From the NCBI RefSeq assembly GCF_001831495.1, contig NZ_CP017689.1:682001-746000 (forward strand): 64,000 bases of DNA, written 5' to 3'. Shown piece after piece: positions 1 through 8,981 of this stretch. Positions within the stretch are counted from its first letter, which is position 1, and each line of letters begins with the position of its first letter. The notes beneath the pieces are model-generated. The model searched no databases. It had not been told where the DNA came from and saw only the letters and a list, made by a program, of their open reading frames with translations. Source of the DNA: Thalassotalea crassostreae. Lineage in GTDB: Bacteria; Pseudomonadota; Gammaproteobacteria; Enterobacterales; Alteromonadaceae. The position numbers and the translations under genes are program-made.

Positions 1-720
1 GCGTTAAAAGCTGTTGCTGAAGGTTATGATGCAGTAAAGGTCGACCCAATCGTCTATAACCTTGATGGTAGCTCATCTTTCGATCGAACTAAGCTATTTA
101 CCAAACCGCAAATGCGCTTGTTTGGCGATAGGTTGCGAGCTATTCGTAATGCCGTTGGTGACGATGTCGATATTATCTTTGAGTCTCATTCGTTAATGGG
201 GGCAGCATCGGCCATTCAAATGGGCAAAGTAATCGAAGAAGTAGAATGTATGATGTATGAAGAGCCTGTAAATTATCTTAATTCTGCTGTTCATAAAAAA
301 GTGTCGGATAATGTCAATGTACCTATCGCTGGTGGTGAGCGATTATACCATCGCTGGGATGTGCGACCATATTTTGAAGACCAAAGTATTGATGTTTTAC
401 AACCAGATGTTGGCTTATGCGGTGGCTTTACCGAAGCCAAGAAGGTTTGTGATTACGCTGATGTCTATGATATTAGAATTCAAGCCCATGTGTGCGGTGG
501 ACCAGTGGCAACGGCCGCTTCATTGCACTTAGAAACAGCGATTCCAAACTTTTTAATTCATGAGCATCATACCTACGCGATTAAATCATGGAATAGAGAG
601 TTATGCGTGCAAGATCCGCAACCAGTTAACGGATTTTTTGAAGTTTCTGAAGAGCCAGGAATAGGCATAGAGTTGAATGATGAAGTGGTGAAGCGTTCTC
701 CTCATGTTGTTGTAAAATAA
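1..720 (+). CDS. Enolase-superfamily sugar-acid dehydratase, galactonate-dehydratase-like (5' partial)
   Basis: The reading frame is open from base 1, so the N-terminal capping domain lies outside the window; 239 residues of the barrel domain remain. Visible are a KVDP motif at residues 13-16 (the K-x-K/D position of strand 2), FESHS near 60-64, EEP at 87-89 and GGER at 111-114. The acidic residues at 61, 87 and 113 are the expected Mg2+ ligands. QAHVCGG near 161-167 supplies a likely catalytic histidine. The family abstracts the proton alpha to a sugar-acid carboxylate and eliminates water. The exact substrate cannot be read; galactonate, fuconate or related acids are possible. A sugar-type SDR and a lactonase-like amidohydrolase lie 2-3 kb away on the other strand, which would fit a non-phosphorylating sugar-acid route. 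Confidence 0.8.
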   Translation, partial: ALKAVAEGYDAVKVDPIVYNLDGSSSFDRTKLFTKPQMRLFGDRLRAIRNAVGDDVDIIFESHSLMGAASAIQMGKVIEEVECMMYEEPVNYLNSAVHKKVSDNVNVPIAGGERLYHRWDVRPYFEDQSIDVLQPDVGLCGGFTEAKKVCDYADVYDIRIQAHVCGGPVATAASLHLETAIPNFLIHEHHTYAIKSWNRELCVQDPQPVNGFFEVSEEPGIGIELNDEVVKRSPHVVVK

Positions 721-780
721 AACATTTGAGTAAAAGCAGCTATGCTAAGACATAGAAACTAAAAAACAAAGGTAACTGTT

Positions 781-1392
781 ATGCTTAAATTTTTTAAAAC
801 CACCGTCTTAGGTGGCTTAATATTTATGATCCCAATTATTATTATGATCATGATATTTAGCAAGGCCTATGAAGTCATGGAAAAGATGGCCAAGCCATTG
901 GGGAATTTAATACCGTTAGAGCAAGTTGGCGGTATTGCGATAGCAAATATTGTGACAATAGCAGCAATTATTTTGTTTTGTTTTTTTGCAGGGTTAGCTG
1001 CAAATAGCCGTTTTGGGCAAAAGATATTTACTGCTATCGATGATAAATTACTCATTATCATTCCGGGCTATGCCTATATCAAAAGTATCACTGAAGGAGT
1101 GGCAGGTGTTACTGATGATGCTAAAGGATTAAAACCAGTATTAGTGAGGCTAGATGATCAGATGCAAATTGCATTTGAAGTTGAGCGACAATCAGATGAT
1201 GTCGTGGTTGTCTACTTTCCTGGTGCACCTGACCCTCGCTCAGGTGCTATCGCCTTCGTCACAGCCGATAGAATTAGCAAGGTGGATAAAGACTTTATTA
1301 GCGTGATTAATAGCTTAAAACGTTTTGGTCAAGGCAGCGGAAAGTACGTTAGCCAACAACAAATCGATAAAGCACTTTCGCAAATGGAATAA
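781..1392 (+). CDS. DUF502 family inner-membrane protein
   Basis: This 203-aa protein starts with a hydrophobic segment (about 8-27) and has a second one at about 55-75. A soluble C-terminal part follows, containing IIPGYAYIKS and the VVYFPGAPDPRSGAI stretch typical of DUF502. Function is unknown; members are two-TM inner-membrane proteins, some encoded near transport or cell-envelope genes. It starts 60 bp after the enolase-family gene with an AAGGTAACTGTT leader, so co-transcription is possible but not shown. Length is normal for the family. Confidence 0.85.
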   Translation: MLKFFKTTVLGGLIFMIPIIIMIMIFSKAYEVMEKMAKPLGNLIPLEQVGGIAIANIVTIAAIILFCFFAGLAANSRFGQKIFTAIDDKLLIIIPGYAYIKSITEGVAGVTDDAKGLKPVLVRLDDQMQIAFEVERQSDDVVVVYFPGAPDPRSGAIAFVTADRISKVDKDFISVINSLKRFGQGSGKYVSQQQIDKALSQME

Positions 1393-1421
1393 AATAAATC
1401 ACCAAAAACTAAAGTCTAGAT

Positions 1422-1465
1422 AAAGTTCAGAGCCAAATTAATTTGACCACTTAGCCTGAACTTTT
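1422..1465 (+). terminator. Possible terminator after the DUF502 gene
   Basis: A 9-bp inverted repeat (AAAGTTCAG at 1422-1430 and CTGAACTTT at 1456-1464) encloses a 25-nt loop. The loop itself contains the palindrome CAAATTAATTTG. Only four Ts follow, so this is a weak call; it could also be a processing hairpin ahead of the lipocalin gene. Confidence 0.35.
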
Positions 1466-1488
1466 GACGCCGATAGTTGGAGAGCTCT

Positions 1489-2001
1489 TTGAAAAAAATA
1501 ATGCTATTTATTATGGTTTCGCTGATAACAGGTTGTTTAGGTATGCCAGATAAAGTAGAGCCTATTGAAGACTTTGAATTAAATCAATACTTGGGTAAGT
1601 GGTATGAAGTAGCGCGCTTAGATCATTCATTTGAACGTGGGTTAAGTAAAGTGTCGGCAGAATATAGCATCAAACAAGATGGCGGTGTGAAGGTACTTAA
1701 TAAGGGCTTTTCTGAAGCGGATAATGAATGGCAAGAAGCTGAAGGCAAAGCCTATTTTGTCAATGAAGATTCTCAAGGATATTTAAAAGTTTCATTTTTT
1801 GGCCCTTTCTATGGCTCCTATGTAATTTTTGAATTAGAAAAGGAAAATTATCAGTACGCATTTGTTTCAGGCCCAAATACGGATTACTTATGGTTATTGT
1901 CGAGGACGCCAACAGTAGAGCCTGAAATTCTTGAAAAATTCATTAAACTATCGAAGCAACGCGGTTTTAATACTGATGAATTAATTTACGTCAGTCATTA
2001 A
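1489..2001 (+). CDS. blc: Outer-membrane lipocalin (Blc-type lipoprotein)
   Basis: The TTG at 1489 is chosen as start because GGAG (1479-1482) lies six bases upstream; a TTG at 1477 would leave no such site. The product (170 aa) opens with MKKIMLFIMVSLITGC, a lipoprotein signal whose lipobox cysteine is followed by the lipocalin motif YLGKWYEVARLDHSFERG. The conserved GPF and DYLWLLSRTP elements of Blc follow. Bacterial lipocalins sit in the outer membrane and bind fatty acids or lysophospholipids, probably during membrane stress. It stands alone between an upstream hairpin and a convergent LysE-family gene. Confidence 0.93.
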   Translation: MKKIMLFIMVSLITGCLGMPDKVEPIEDFELNQYLGKWYEVARLDHSFERGLSKVSAEYSIKQDGGVKVLNKGFSEADNEWQEAEGKAYFVNEDSQGYLKVSFFGPFYGSYVIFELEKENYQYAFVSGPNTDYLWLLSRTPTVEPEILEKFIKLSKQRGFNTDELIYVSH

Positions 2002-2023
2002 GGGGGAGGATAAACTTAATGAG

Positions 2024-2614
2024 TTATAACGCTGGCACTAGTGATAGTAATAATAATATTGCCATTGATACATTGAATGCTTTAAGACGAACTTGATTGC
2101 TTAGCCATTGCTTTAATTTATGACCTATCAACATCCAACAATTAATACAGGGTAGATTTACCATAGCGAAGGCAATGGTTACATATAAGACTGCTTCGAT
2201 ATTTTGTGATGGTGCATAAACACTGATGGCGGTCACGGCCATAGTCCACGCCTTCGGGTTTACCCATTGAAACAATACTGCTTGTATAAAGCTTAGAGGT
2301 TTTCCAACCTTAATTTTGTCACTAATGGCCGAGTTTGAAAGGGCTATTTTTAGCGCCAAATAAATTAAGTAGGCAATACTTACAACGTTTAGAATTTTAT
2401 AGCTAAGTGGGTAAGCATCAAATAATTTCATGATACCTAAGCCTACTAATAACACCATGAAAGTGAAGCCTAAATTGACGCCGAGCATATGCGGTATTGT
2501 ACTTTTGTAAGTATAGTTTGCGACTGAATTCATCAACATAATATTGTTTGGCCCAGGTGTTATCGAGGTAGCAAAGCAATACATTAATAGGGCCGTCATT
2601 AGTTCAAAAGTCAT
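2024..2614 (-). CDS. LysE/RhtB family amino-acid exporter
   Basis: A 196-aa integral membrane protein with about five to six hydrophobic segments and the family N-terminal signature TPGPNNIMLMNS at about 19-30, followed by a WVNPKAWTMA stretch near 115-125. RhtB-type proteins export amino acids or derivatives across the inner membrane; the substrate cannot be predicted here. It lies just downstream of the amidohydrolase gene on the same strand (27-bp gap), so it may end that transcription unit. It converges with blc, with 22 bp between the stops. Confidence 0.87.
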   Translation of the reverse strand: MTFELMTALLMYCFATSITPGPNNIMLMNSVANYTYKSTIPHMLGVNLGFTFMVLLVGLGIMKLFDAYPLSYKILNVVSIAYLIYLALKIALSNSAISDKIKVGKPLSFIQAVLFQWVNPKAWTMAVTAISVYAPSQNIEAVLYVTIAFAMVNLPCINCWMLIGHKLKQWLSNQVRLKAFNVSMAILLLLSLVPAL

Positions 2615-2641
2615 GTGTTACTACTCTGTATTAACTGCAAC

Positions 2642-3505
2642 TTATAACCCTTGAATTTGGTAGCAATTTTTGGCATTGGTAAAACAAAGTTTAGATAGCA
2701 ATTTAGACCTAGTTCGAAATAATTCTAGTTCTGCGTATCCTTGCCATAATTGCTGATATGTTATTGTTAATGTAGATACTGGAAAATTACTCGCAAGCAT
2801 AACTCTATCTTCGCCAAAAGCGTCTAACATTTGCTTGAGTAGGGTTTCAATATCTTGCCAATTCCAGTTTCTGTCATTCATTTCCCAACCAGAACATTTG
2901 ATACAACATTGTTTAGATTGCGCAAGTGCATGCAGGCCAACAAGCCAATCTTCAATGTTACTGATATTGCCAAATCCAGCATGAGTGATCACTATTTTTA
3001 GCGTTGGATTTTTTTTCAAGATTGATACCAACTCGTCTACTGCCGCTTTATCGTCAATCGGCAGTTGTGCTTCAAATATCAATTCTTGCTCGGCAAGGTA
3101 AGTTAAATTTAATTGTATATTTTCTTGGCTAAGGATCTTTAACGCTTGCTGTTCGAGTATATAGCGAATGCCAATCACCGAAGAGTACTGTTTTAGAGCA
3201 TTAATTTGATTTTTAAAATAAGTTGTCGATGCTGTGATATCGGCGAAAGCGATGCTTTTGAAATTCGTTTCAACATTTTGTTCTAGAAACTCTATCTCAG
3301 CCGTTGGTGATTGATTATCAAAACCTGCCTCAATATGCACAAACCCATGTAATTCGTTGTTTGAATTTAACATAAGATCTCGCTCATCAAAGCTTCGGTT
3401 TATTTGTTTTTTATCCGGCCAATGGGGAGGGTTTTCTGGCTTCAGCCATTGGTATTGACCGTGCTCAAGGGCAAATAAATGCAAATGAGGATCGATTATT
3501 TTCAT
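2642..3505 (-). CDS. Amidohydrolase-2 family hydrolase (COG3618, sugar-lactonase-like)
   Basis: The ATG at 3505 is preferred: AGGA lies about seven bases upstream and the gene begins four bases after the SDR stop. The protein (about 287 aa) starts MKIIDPHLHLF, the HxH metal motif of the amidohydrolase fold. It continues with KPENPPHWPDKKQINRSF near 27-44, the internal strand motif VITHAGFG near 172-179, KCSGWEMN near 203-210, and ends with a VMLASNFPVS aspartate/asparagine-region motif. The family includes L-fuconolactonase, L-rhamnonolactonase and related lactonases. The expected 'D' of a GSDWP-type motif is here SNFP, so metal dependence may differ. Its tight coupling to an SDR suggests sugar oxidation followed by lactone opening; the substrate is inferred. 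Confidence 0.82.
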   Translation of the reverse strand: MKIIDPHLHLFALEHGQYQWLKPENPPHWPDKKQINRSFDERDLMLNSNNELHGFVHIEAGFDNQSPTAEIEFLEQNVETNFKSIAFADITASTTYFKNQINALKQYSSVIGIRYILEQQALKILSQENIQLNLTYLAEQELIFEAQLPIDDKAAVDELVSILKKNPTLKIVITHAGFGNISNIEDWLVGLHALAQSKQCCIKCSGWEMNDRNWNWQDIETLLKQMLDAFGEDRVMLASNFPVSTLTITYQQLWQGYAELELFRTRSKLLSKLCFTNAKNCYQIQGL

Positions 3506-3509
3506 TAAT

Positions 3510-4238
3510 TTATCCTGCAGTGTAACCGCCATCAATCATTTGCAAACTACCCGTGATAAAGCTTGCTTCGTCGCTGGCTAAAAATAACGCAAAGGCAGCT
3601 ACTTCGTCTGGCTGACCTAATCGATTAATTGGTTGCAACGCAGCCTCTTCACGGTTAACTTCTGCTTTATCTCGGCCTGAGTCTCGGCAATATTTATCGA
3701 TCGCGTTATGGTAGAGCGGGGTCTCTATCGTGCCAGGGCAGATCGCATTTGCTCGGATATTATCTTTGGCAAAATCTAATGCAGTGGTTTTGGCCATCGA
3801 TGCTAATGCATGTTTTGATATATTGTAGGCAAATGAATTTGTTTTAGCGATAACGGATTGATCAGAGGCGATATAGATTATACTGCCAGCTTTTTGATTT
3901 TGCATCGCTGGTATGACAGCTTTAGTCGCCGCAAACGCGCCTTTAACATTAACCGCAAATACGTTATCAAATAATGTTTCACTAGTATCGACTATATTTG
4001 CACTGCAATGGATTCCTGCATTGCAAATGAGAACGTCTATCTGGCCAGTTTGTTGAATAATCGCTTTAATGGCATCTGCAACTTGACTGGTTTGTGTCAT
4101 ATTACACTCAATAAAGTGACCATGAGCACTAGGTTGTAAATCGAGGTTGAAAACCTCATAACCCTCTGTTAAAAAACTTTGCACAATAGCAAGGCCAATA
4201 CCCGATGAGCCACCTGTTACCAAACAAACTTTTTTCAT
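3510..4238 (-). CDS. Short-chain dehydrogenase/reductase (SDR)
   Basis: This 242-aa classical SDR has the cofactor motif TGGSSGIG (8-15), NAG (73-75), catalytic N98, S125, Y138 and K142 (YNISK), and the CPGTIETP segment. The end IDGGYTAG is typical. An aspartate at the end of strand 2 (NLDLQ) favours NAD(H) over NADP(H). It is the upstream partner of the amidohydrolase gene and follows the NRDE gene by only seven bases, so the three are probably co-transcribed. Together with the lactonase-like partner it may oxidise an aldose to a lactone; this is inference from context. Confidence 0.88.
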   Translation of the reverse strand: MKKVCLVTGGSSGIGLAIVQSFLTEGYEVFNLDLQPSAHGHFIECNMTQTSQVADAIKAIIQQTGQIDVLICNAGIHCSANIVDTSETLFDNVFAVNVKGAFAATKAVIPAMQNQKAGSIIYIASDQSVIAKTNSFAYNISKHALASMAKTTALDFAKDNIRANAICPGTIETPLYHNAIDKYCRDSGRDKAEVNREEAALQPINRLGQPDEVAAFALFLASDEASFITGSLQMIDGGYTAG

Positions 4239-4245
4239 TTTTTAA

Positions 4246-5010
4246 TTATCCTTTCTGCGTCAATTCAAAGCTTTTTTCGTTAAAAATCGCGCCGTCATTA
4301 GTATAACTTTGTTCATAAAAATCAATGTCACCATTGTTATGTTTTAGCATAACGGATGTTGAGCGTGTGCCATAGTCTTTTGATTGAATAAAAATACTGG
4401 AGAGCTTGCGCTCCCACTCAATGCCGATACCTGTGTTAGGCAAAAGCTCGTCAGGCGCAGCGGTGCGGTCTTGCATTATTGAGAATAACCGCGCTATATC
4501 TATTGTCTTATTTTGACTTATCAGCTTTTCTAACGCTTGTTCACCTTTTGCCATCTTCGGCCAAACATCATCCAATGAGCCATTACATATGGCATGAAAA
4601 CCAGGGCTAAGTTTGGTAGACGTCCTATCTATGCTGTTGTAACAAAACAACGAGTTTTGTTTTTGAAAGATCAAATTAAAGGGATTGTAATTATCACCAT
4701 GCAAGGTTAACCAATCATGATCTAGGTTCGAATTCTTAGCAAGAGCAAAGGGCACTAATTCGCCTCGAGACTTGGCGTCGGGATTTTGATTTAAGCCACT
4801 TCTGATATTCGTTAGCGCTGAGAATTCGCCGTCTTGATTGAGACCAAGCCAGGTTCCACCTGCCTGTAAATCGAGACCTGCCAGTATTGAGTTTGGCTGT
4901 GGCCAAAAATGAGCACTTTTCGTTAGCCTCGGATGAAACTCATCGCGATTGGCGACTACAATCAGAGGAAATTCTGGGTGACGGTCAATCGCGATAAATA
5001 ATATGCACAT
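4246..5010 (-). CDS. NRDE family protein (TANGO2-like)
   Basis: The 254-aa protein begins MCILFIA with the conserved Cys2, followed by VVANRDEFHPR (the NRDE signature, about 18-28), LDLQAGGTWLGLN near 46-58 and SALTN. The C-terminal GTRSTSVML is also typical. NRDE/TANGO2 proteins are related to Ntn-hydrolase folds; bacterial members have been linked to haem trafficking, but the biochemical role is not settled. It lies between the thrE-like gene (22-bp gap) and the SDR gene (7-bp gap) on the same strand. Confidence 0.88.
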   Translation of the reverse strand: MCILFIAIDRHPEFPLIVVANRDEFHPRLTKSAHFWPQPNSILAGLDLQAGGTWLGLNQDGEFSALTNIRSGLNQNPDAKSRGELVPFALAKNSNLDHDWLTLHGDNYNPFNLIFQKQNSLFCYNSIDRTSTKLSPGFHAICNGSLDDVWPKMAKGEQALEKLISQNKTIDIARLFSIMQDRTAAPDELLPNTGIGIEWERKLSSIFIQSKDYGTRSTSVMLKHNNGDIDFYEQSYTNDGAIFNEKSFELTQKG

Positions 5011-5031
5011 AAAATCTTTTCGAGCAGGATT

Positions 5032-6276
5032 TTATAGTGAACTACGGGGTTGAACTGCAACATTGGCAAATATAAGCCCAGCAACCAAAGACATAAAGAT
5101 CAGAAAGGTTTGTGAGCCAATCTGATCAGCACTGATAATTTGCGATCCTGTCACCATCGAGTTCAGTCCAATGTATACTTTCGACCCAGGAACTAAAACA
5201 ACTAACCCTTGCAGTAAAACCACAGTAGCGGGTGCTTTTAAAAAGCGAGCGAATAAATTTGAATATATACCAATAGCAAATGCACCTACAAATGCACCTA
5301 AAGCAAAACCTACATATGACGCTGCCCAGACACTCGCACCATAGCCAATAAAGCCACATAACATGCCCCAAAACGCATGTCTTGGTCTTGCTTTAAAAAC
5401 AATAACCAATGATAAAGAAAGAATTAAAACGGCTAACCATGTTGTCCAAAATGGCACCGGTATTGCATCAACCTTGTCGACTGTACCCCACATCAAACTA
5501 CCAAATGCTAAACCTAACACGGCACCAAAATACAATTTAAACATGGTCATGGTTGCATCCATGATTTTCGCCGTGCCCGACATTAAGTTTCGTTCTGCAA
5601 GTTCGCTTAAACCTGTTGTTAAAGATAAACCAGGTATAAAAATAATTATCGAAGACAGAATCACCATAGGGGCATTTATCGTTGGATCCAATAAAGTTAA
5701 AGCGCTAGCACAAATAGCAGCCAGTATTGAACACATAGGCTCTAAACTATTGGCTACACTTTTAGAGCGCTCCGCCCACAGAACAAGAATATATATCATC
5801 GATGCTAGTACCGTAGCCCATAACGCCTCAGCCCACGATGTTTGCATCAATAAAGCAAAGGCTCCACCAGAAGCACCGAAACCTATTAATGTAACAAAAC
5901 GCGAATACTGTGGTGGTTTATTTGGAATTTCCTGAAGGCGTTCAATTGCTTCGCTTAAAGTACGCTGTCCTTCTGCGAGCTCATCGACTAATTCGTTGGT
6001 GCGTGATAACGCACCTAAATCGATATCCCCCGGACGAACTCTGACAATAAAATTATGCTCTTGTTGATCTACATTATTGTAAAGTACAAATGTAAGAGAG
6101 GTTGGAGTAATGACAAAAGACGCTGGCACATCGAGAAACTTTGACACATTTTTTAAATGATTTTCAAGGCGATAAGCTGTCGCTCCAAATTTATGGAGAA
6201 GCTTTCCAAGAGTGATAATAAAGTGACGCTTTTGCGTAAACGAATCTGGTTTCACCAATAAATCTCTATAAAACAA
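5032..6276 (-). CDS. ThrE family threonine/serine exporter (fused YjjP/YjjB-type domains)
   Basis: A 414-aa membrane protein with a soluble N-terminal half (DUF1212/ThrE, with LHKFGATAYRLE near 27-38) and about ten hydrophobic segments from residue 130 on. It contains FIPGLSLTTGLSELA near 213-227 and a second GSKVYIGL motif near the end. Enterobacteria split these parts into YjjP and YjjB; here they are one polypeptide, as in Corynebacterium ThrE. The predicted role is proton-driven efflux of small hydroxy amino acids or dicarboxylates. It is the first gene of the leftward 6276-2024 run. Confidence 0.85.
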   Translation of the reverse strand: MFYRDLLVKPDSFTQKRHFIITLGKLLHKFGATAYRLENHLKNVSKFLDVPASFVITPTSLTFVLYNNVDQQEHNFIVRVRPGDIDLGALSRTNELVDELAEGQRTLSEAIERLQEIPNKPPQYSRFVTLIGFGASGGAFALLMQTSWAEALWATVLASMIYILVLWAERSKSVANSLEPMCSILAAICASALTLLDPTINAPMVILSSIIIFIPGLSLTTGLSELAERNLMSGTAKIMDATMTMFKLYFGAVLGLAFGSLMWGTVDKVDAIPVPFWTTWLAVLILSLSLVIVFKARPRHAFWGMLCGFIGYGASVWAASYVGFALGAFVGAFAIGIYSNLFARFLKAPATVVLLQGLVVLVPGSKVYIGLNSMVTGSQIISADQIGSQTFLIFMSLVAGLIFANVAVQPRSSL

Positions 6277-6341
6277 TCAATGCGTTAATTTTACCCCTAA
6301 ATTTATGAAACCGTTAACATTTAATGAAAAAAAGTAAAAAT

Positions 6342-6374
6342 AAAAGGAGCAGGGTATAAGCCATGCTCCTTTTT
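6342..6374 (-). terminator. Rho-independent terminator of the DUF885 gene
   Basis: Read on the minus strand, GGAGCA/TGCTCC (plus-strand 6346-6351 and 6364-6369) form a stem flanked by A and T runs. It lies about 20 bases after the stop of the DUF885 gene. Confidence 0.7.
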
Positions 6375-6393
6375 AATCTCGAATAATTATTGA

Positions 6394-8271
6394 CTATTCA
6401 TTGAGCATTAATTTTCGAATAATTGGTACAGGTGCACTACCATAACTTAAAAACTGATTGTGGAAGTCGGTAAGATTGAATTTATCACCAAGCTTTATTT
6501 TCATGTCTTCGCGTAATTGATAAATTTCAGAATAGCCAGTGAAATAACTCGTCAACTGAACTTGTGACAAGGTAGCTCGACGCCACTTTCCTCGCGCTTC
6601 TGCTTCTTCTTGAAACGCTTGGTTCATCATTAGGTCAAGAGCTTCCTCTTCGCCAATGCCTTTCACTTGAATAGAATAATCAATAATAGAGTTCATGATC
6701 ACGCGCAAATTCCATTTATAATACATCAACCAAAGCTCTGGCTCGAAATCACCATAACCTTCTTCAAGCATCATACGTTCAGTATAAACAGCCCATCCTT
6801 CAATCATTGCGCCATTACCAAAGATTGATTTAACCAAAGATTTTGACTTGTTTGAATGAACCAATTGAGTGTAATGGCCAGGTACAGCTTCATGGATATT
6901 AAGAATCTGTAATAGCCAGTGATTGTATTCACGTAAGTAACTTTCAGCTTGCTCAGCATTAAAGTTATCTAACGGGGTGACGTTGTAGTAGGTGTTTGCT
7001 TCTGCATCATATGGACCTGGAGCATTGATTGATGCACCTGCAAATCCGCGCTGGTATACCGGGGTTTCGCGAACAACTAACGGCTTGTCTGGATCCATTT
7101 CTAACAAATTATTATCGATAACGAATTTTTCCAGTTCAGGAATTTGTGCTTTGATACTTTCGACAAATTTTTCGCGTTCAACATGTTTTACTGAAATGTG
7201 ATCTATTAGCTGTTTAATCGCCACTAAATCATCCTTTGGCTTCGCTGTTTCAGGGAAATATTTCGGCCATAACTTATCAGCAATTTTGATCATTTCGCTG
7301 TGAACACGATCTTTATCGTCTAATGCCTTTTGGAACAACTCTTTCGCGCTTAAACTAGAAAAGATATCGAGTTTAAACTTGGTCTCATACATTTCTTCGC
7401 CGATACGAAAATCTCTTGCTGTGCCTTTCTCTTTGATTTCAGCAAGTTTGTCTTCAAGCCACTTAATATAACCGTTGATTGCGCTCGTAGTTTTTGCCAA
7501 TCGAAAATTAAACTCAACTTTCTCTTGCTCTGTTAAGGTAGACTCTTGCATCGCTGTATGCATTGTTTCATTGAATAACCCAACTGCGCCTTTATTTTGC
7601 AGGATTGCTAATTCGGTGTGAGCTAGAGTAGGTGTTCCAATGTTTGCTATTGCCGCTTCATAATATGCAGGAACATTCTCCATTCGTCTGAAAATACTTC
7701 GTAGGCGTTCATCCATTGGTTTGTAGTCGGTGTTTAATATCACACCAAAAACACCGGCAATATTGTATGTCGCAGGGTTCCATTGATATGATTTATACTC
7801 TTCTGTGGTAAAAATTTGCGACTGCATGGTATTTTCTAAAATATAGTAATCGCTAGCGTTTGACGGTGTTAATTTTTCGACATCAAAGTTATTTAATTCC
7901 GCTAATTTACCTTTGACAAAAACTAATTCTTTGGCAACATTTTCTTCTGTAGGGATTGGTAGTTGATCGTCATATTTATAGTATCCCATGTAAACCGCAT
8001 ATCCAGGATTCTTCTGCCAAAATTCTTCAATTAACTGAGCTGCAAATTGTTCAAATTTTTGGTTTTCTACGGGATCTATTTTGCTTTTTACTACGGGCTC
8101 TTTTTCGTCTTGCTTTTTCTCTATAGATTCAGGTTGTTGGACATCTGGACTTTCAACTTCCACTTGTTTTTGTTCTTGTTCTGGCGATGTAGTTGGCTGC
8201 TCATTTTTTTTGGCATCCTGACAACCTATAAGAATAGAGGCAATGGCGAGGGCTAATAAATGCTTTTTCAT
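6394..8271 (-). CDS. DUF885 family lipoprotein, putative metallopeptidase
   Basis: The 625-aa product has a lipoprotein signal (ALAIASILIGC) and a low-complexity Glu/Gln/Pro/Lys linker (about 20-70) that would tether it to the membrane. A long alpha-helical DUF885 domain follows, with the motif HEAVPGHYTQ near 459-468 and the GWAVYTERMMLEEG motif about 35 residues later. These are the zinc-binding elements of this metallocarboxypeptidase-like family. The predicted location is the periplasmic face of a membrane and the predicted role peptide degradation; no substrate is known. It is a single gene with its own terminator and a divergent promoter region shared with the DUF3010 gene. Confidence 0.88.
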   Translation of the reverse strand: MKKHLLALAIASILIGCQDAKKNEQPTTSPEQEQKQVEVESPDVQQPESIEKKQDEKEPVVKSKIDPVENQKFEQFAAQLIEEFWQKNPGYAVYMGYYKYDDQLPIPTEENVAKELVFVKGKLAELNNFDVEKLTPSNASDYYILENTMQSQIFTTEEYKSYQWNPATYNIAGVFGVILNTDYKPMDERLRSIFRRMENVPAYYEAAIANIGTPTLAHTELAILQNKGAVGLFNETMHTAMQESTLTEQEKVEFNFRLAKTTSAINGYIKWLEDKLAEIKEKGTARDFRIGEEMYETKFKLDIFSSLSAKELFQKALDDKDRVHSEMIKIADKLWPKYFPETAKPKDDLVAIKQLIDHISVKHVEREKFVESIKAQIPELEKFVIDNNLLEMDPDKPLVVRETPVYQRGFAGASINAPGPYDAEANTYYNVTPLDNFNAEQAESYLREYNHWLLQILNIHEAVPGHYTQLVHSNKSKSLVKSIFGNGAMIEGWAVYTERMMLEEGYGDFEPELWLMYYKWNLRVIMNSIIDYSIQVKGIGEEEALDLMMNQAFQEEAEARGKWRRATLSQVQLTSYFTGYSEIYQLREDMKIKLGDKFNLTDFHNQFLSYGSAPVPIIRKLMLNE

Positions 8272-8437
8272 AGAAAACCTTAATATTTGTGGGTTTTAAT
8301 CGTATTTGACTATAGCTTGCCAAGAAGTATAGATGCTGGCAAATAAATTTCATTAAAACAAAATGTTATTTTAGATTATAATGAATCCTTACAGAGGATC
8401 GTAGCCTCAATTGTATCGAATTGTATTTGGAGTAAAA

Positions 8438-8860
8438 ATGAGAGTTTGTGGTGTAGAAATCAAGTCAGACGAAGCTGTACTTTGTATAATGGCATTGGAA
8501 AATAATTTATATGATCTTCCGCAAGCACGTGTACCGAAAATTGCTTTGCAAAAGGGCACCGACGCTGAACATATTCGCAAATTTCAGTTTACCTTTAAAA
8601 AGTTTTTAGAAGACTACAATATTGATACCGTAGTGATAAAAGAGCGAGCAACCAAAGGTAAGTTTGCAGGCGGCTCACAAGGGTTCAAGATTGAAGCAGC
8701 CATCCAATTAATCGAAGATTTAAACGTTGAGATGATCCGTCCTAACCTAATAAAAGAACGATTAAAGAAAGCGCCGGTAAGTATTGATTTTAGAGATACA
8801 GGCTTAAAGCAATTTCAACAAAACGCCTTTGAAACAGCGTTTTCATTCTTCAATCCTTAA
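8438..8860 (+). CDS. DUF3010 family protein
   Basis: Start at ATG 8438 because GGAG lies six bases upstream; the frame is open 27 bases further but without a site. The 140-aa protein begins MRVCGVEIKSDEAVLC and contains FLEDYNIDTVVIKERATKGKFAGG-like and IRPNLIKERLKK segments, which match DUF3010. Folds of this type resemble a RuvC/RNase H-like strand order (CGVEIK at the first strand), but catalytic activity is not shown. It is transcribed alone. Confidence 0.85.
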   Translation: MRVCGVEIKSDEAVLCIMALENNLYDLPQARVPKIALQKGTDAEHIRKFQFTFKKFLEDYNIDTVVIKERATKGKFAGGSQGFKIEAAIQLIEDLNVEMIRPNLIKERLKKAPVSIDFRDTGLKQFQQNAFETAFSFFNP

Positions 8861-8891
8861 CGACAAAATAGAACACAAAACATCAATAAAT

Positions 8892-8925
8892 AAAAAGGGC
8901 GCTAATTGAATTAGCGCCCTTTTTT
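8892..8925. terminator. Bidirectional Rho-independent terminator
   Basis: A perfect 9-bp stem, GGGCGCTAA/TTAGCGCCC (8897-8905 and 8911-8919), with a 5-nt loop is flanked by As on the left and Ts on the right. It serves the DUF3010 gene and probably the convergent lipoprotein gene. Confidence 0.88.
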
Positions 8926-8981
8926 ATTGCAAAACTTATTGTCACAACTAGTTGTCAAAATTTACTGTTTGTTCTGTCGAA

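Noticed and set aside
5363..5935. A 190-codon plus-strand frame
   Set aside because: It is antisense to the ThrE-type exporter gene, whose membrane segments and motifs are clear; the antisense frame has none.
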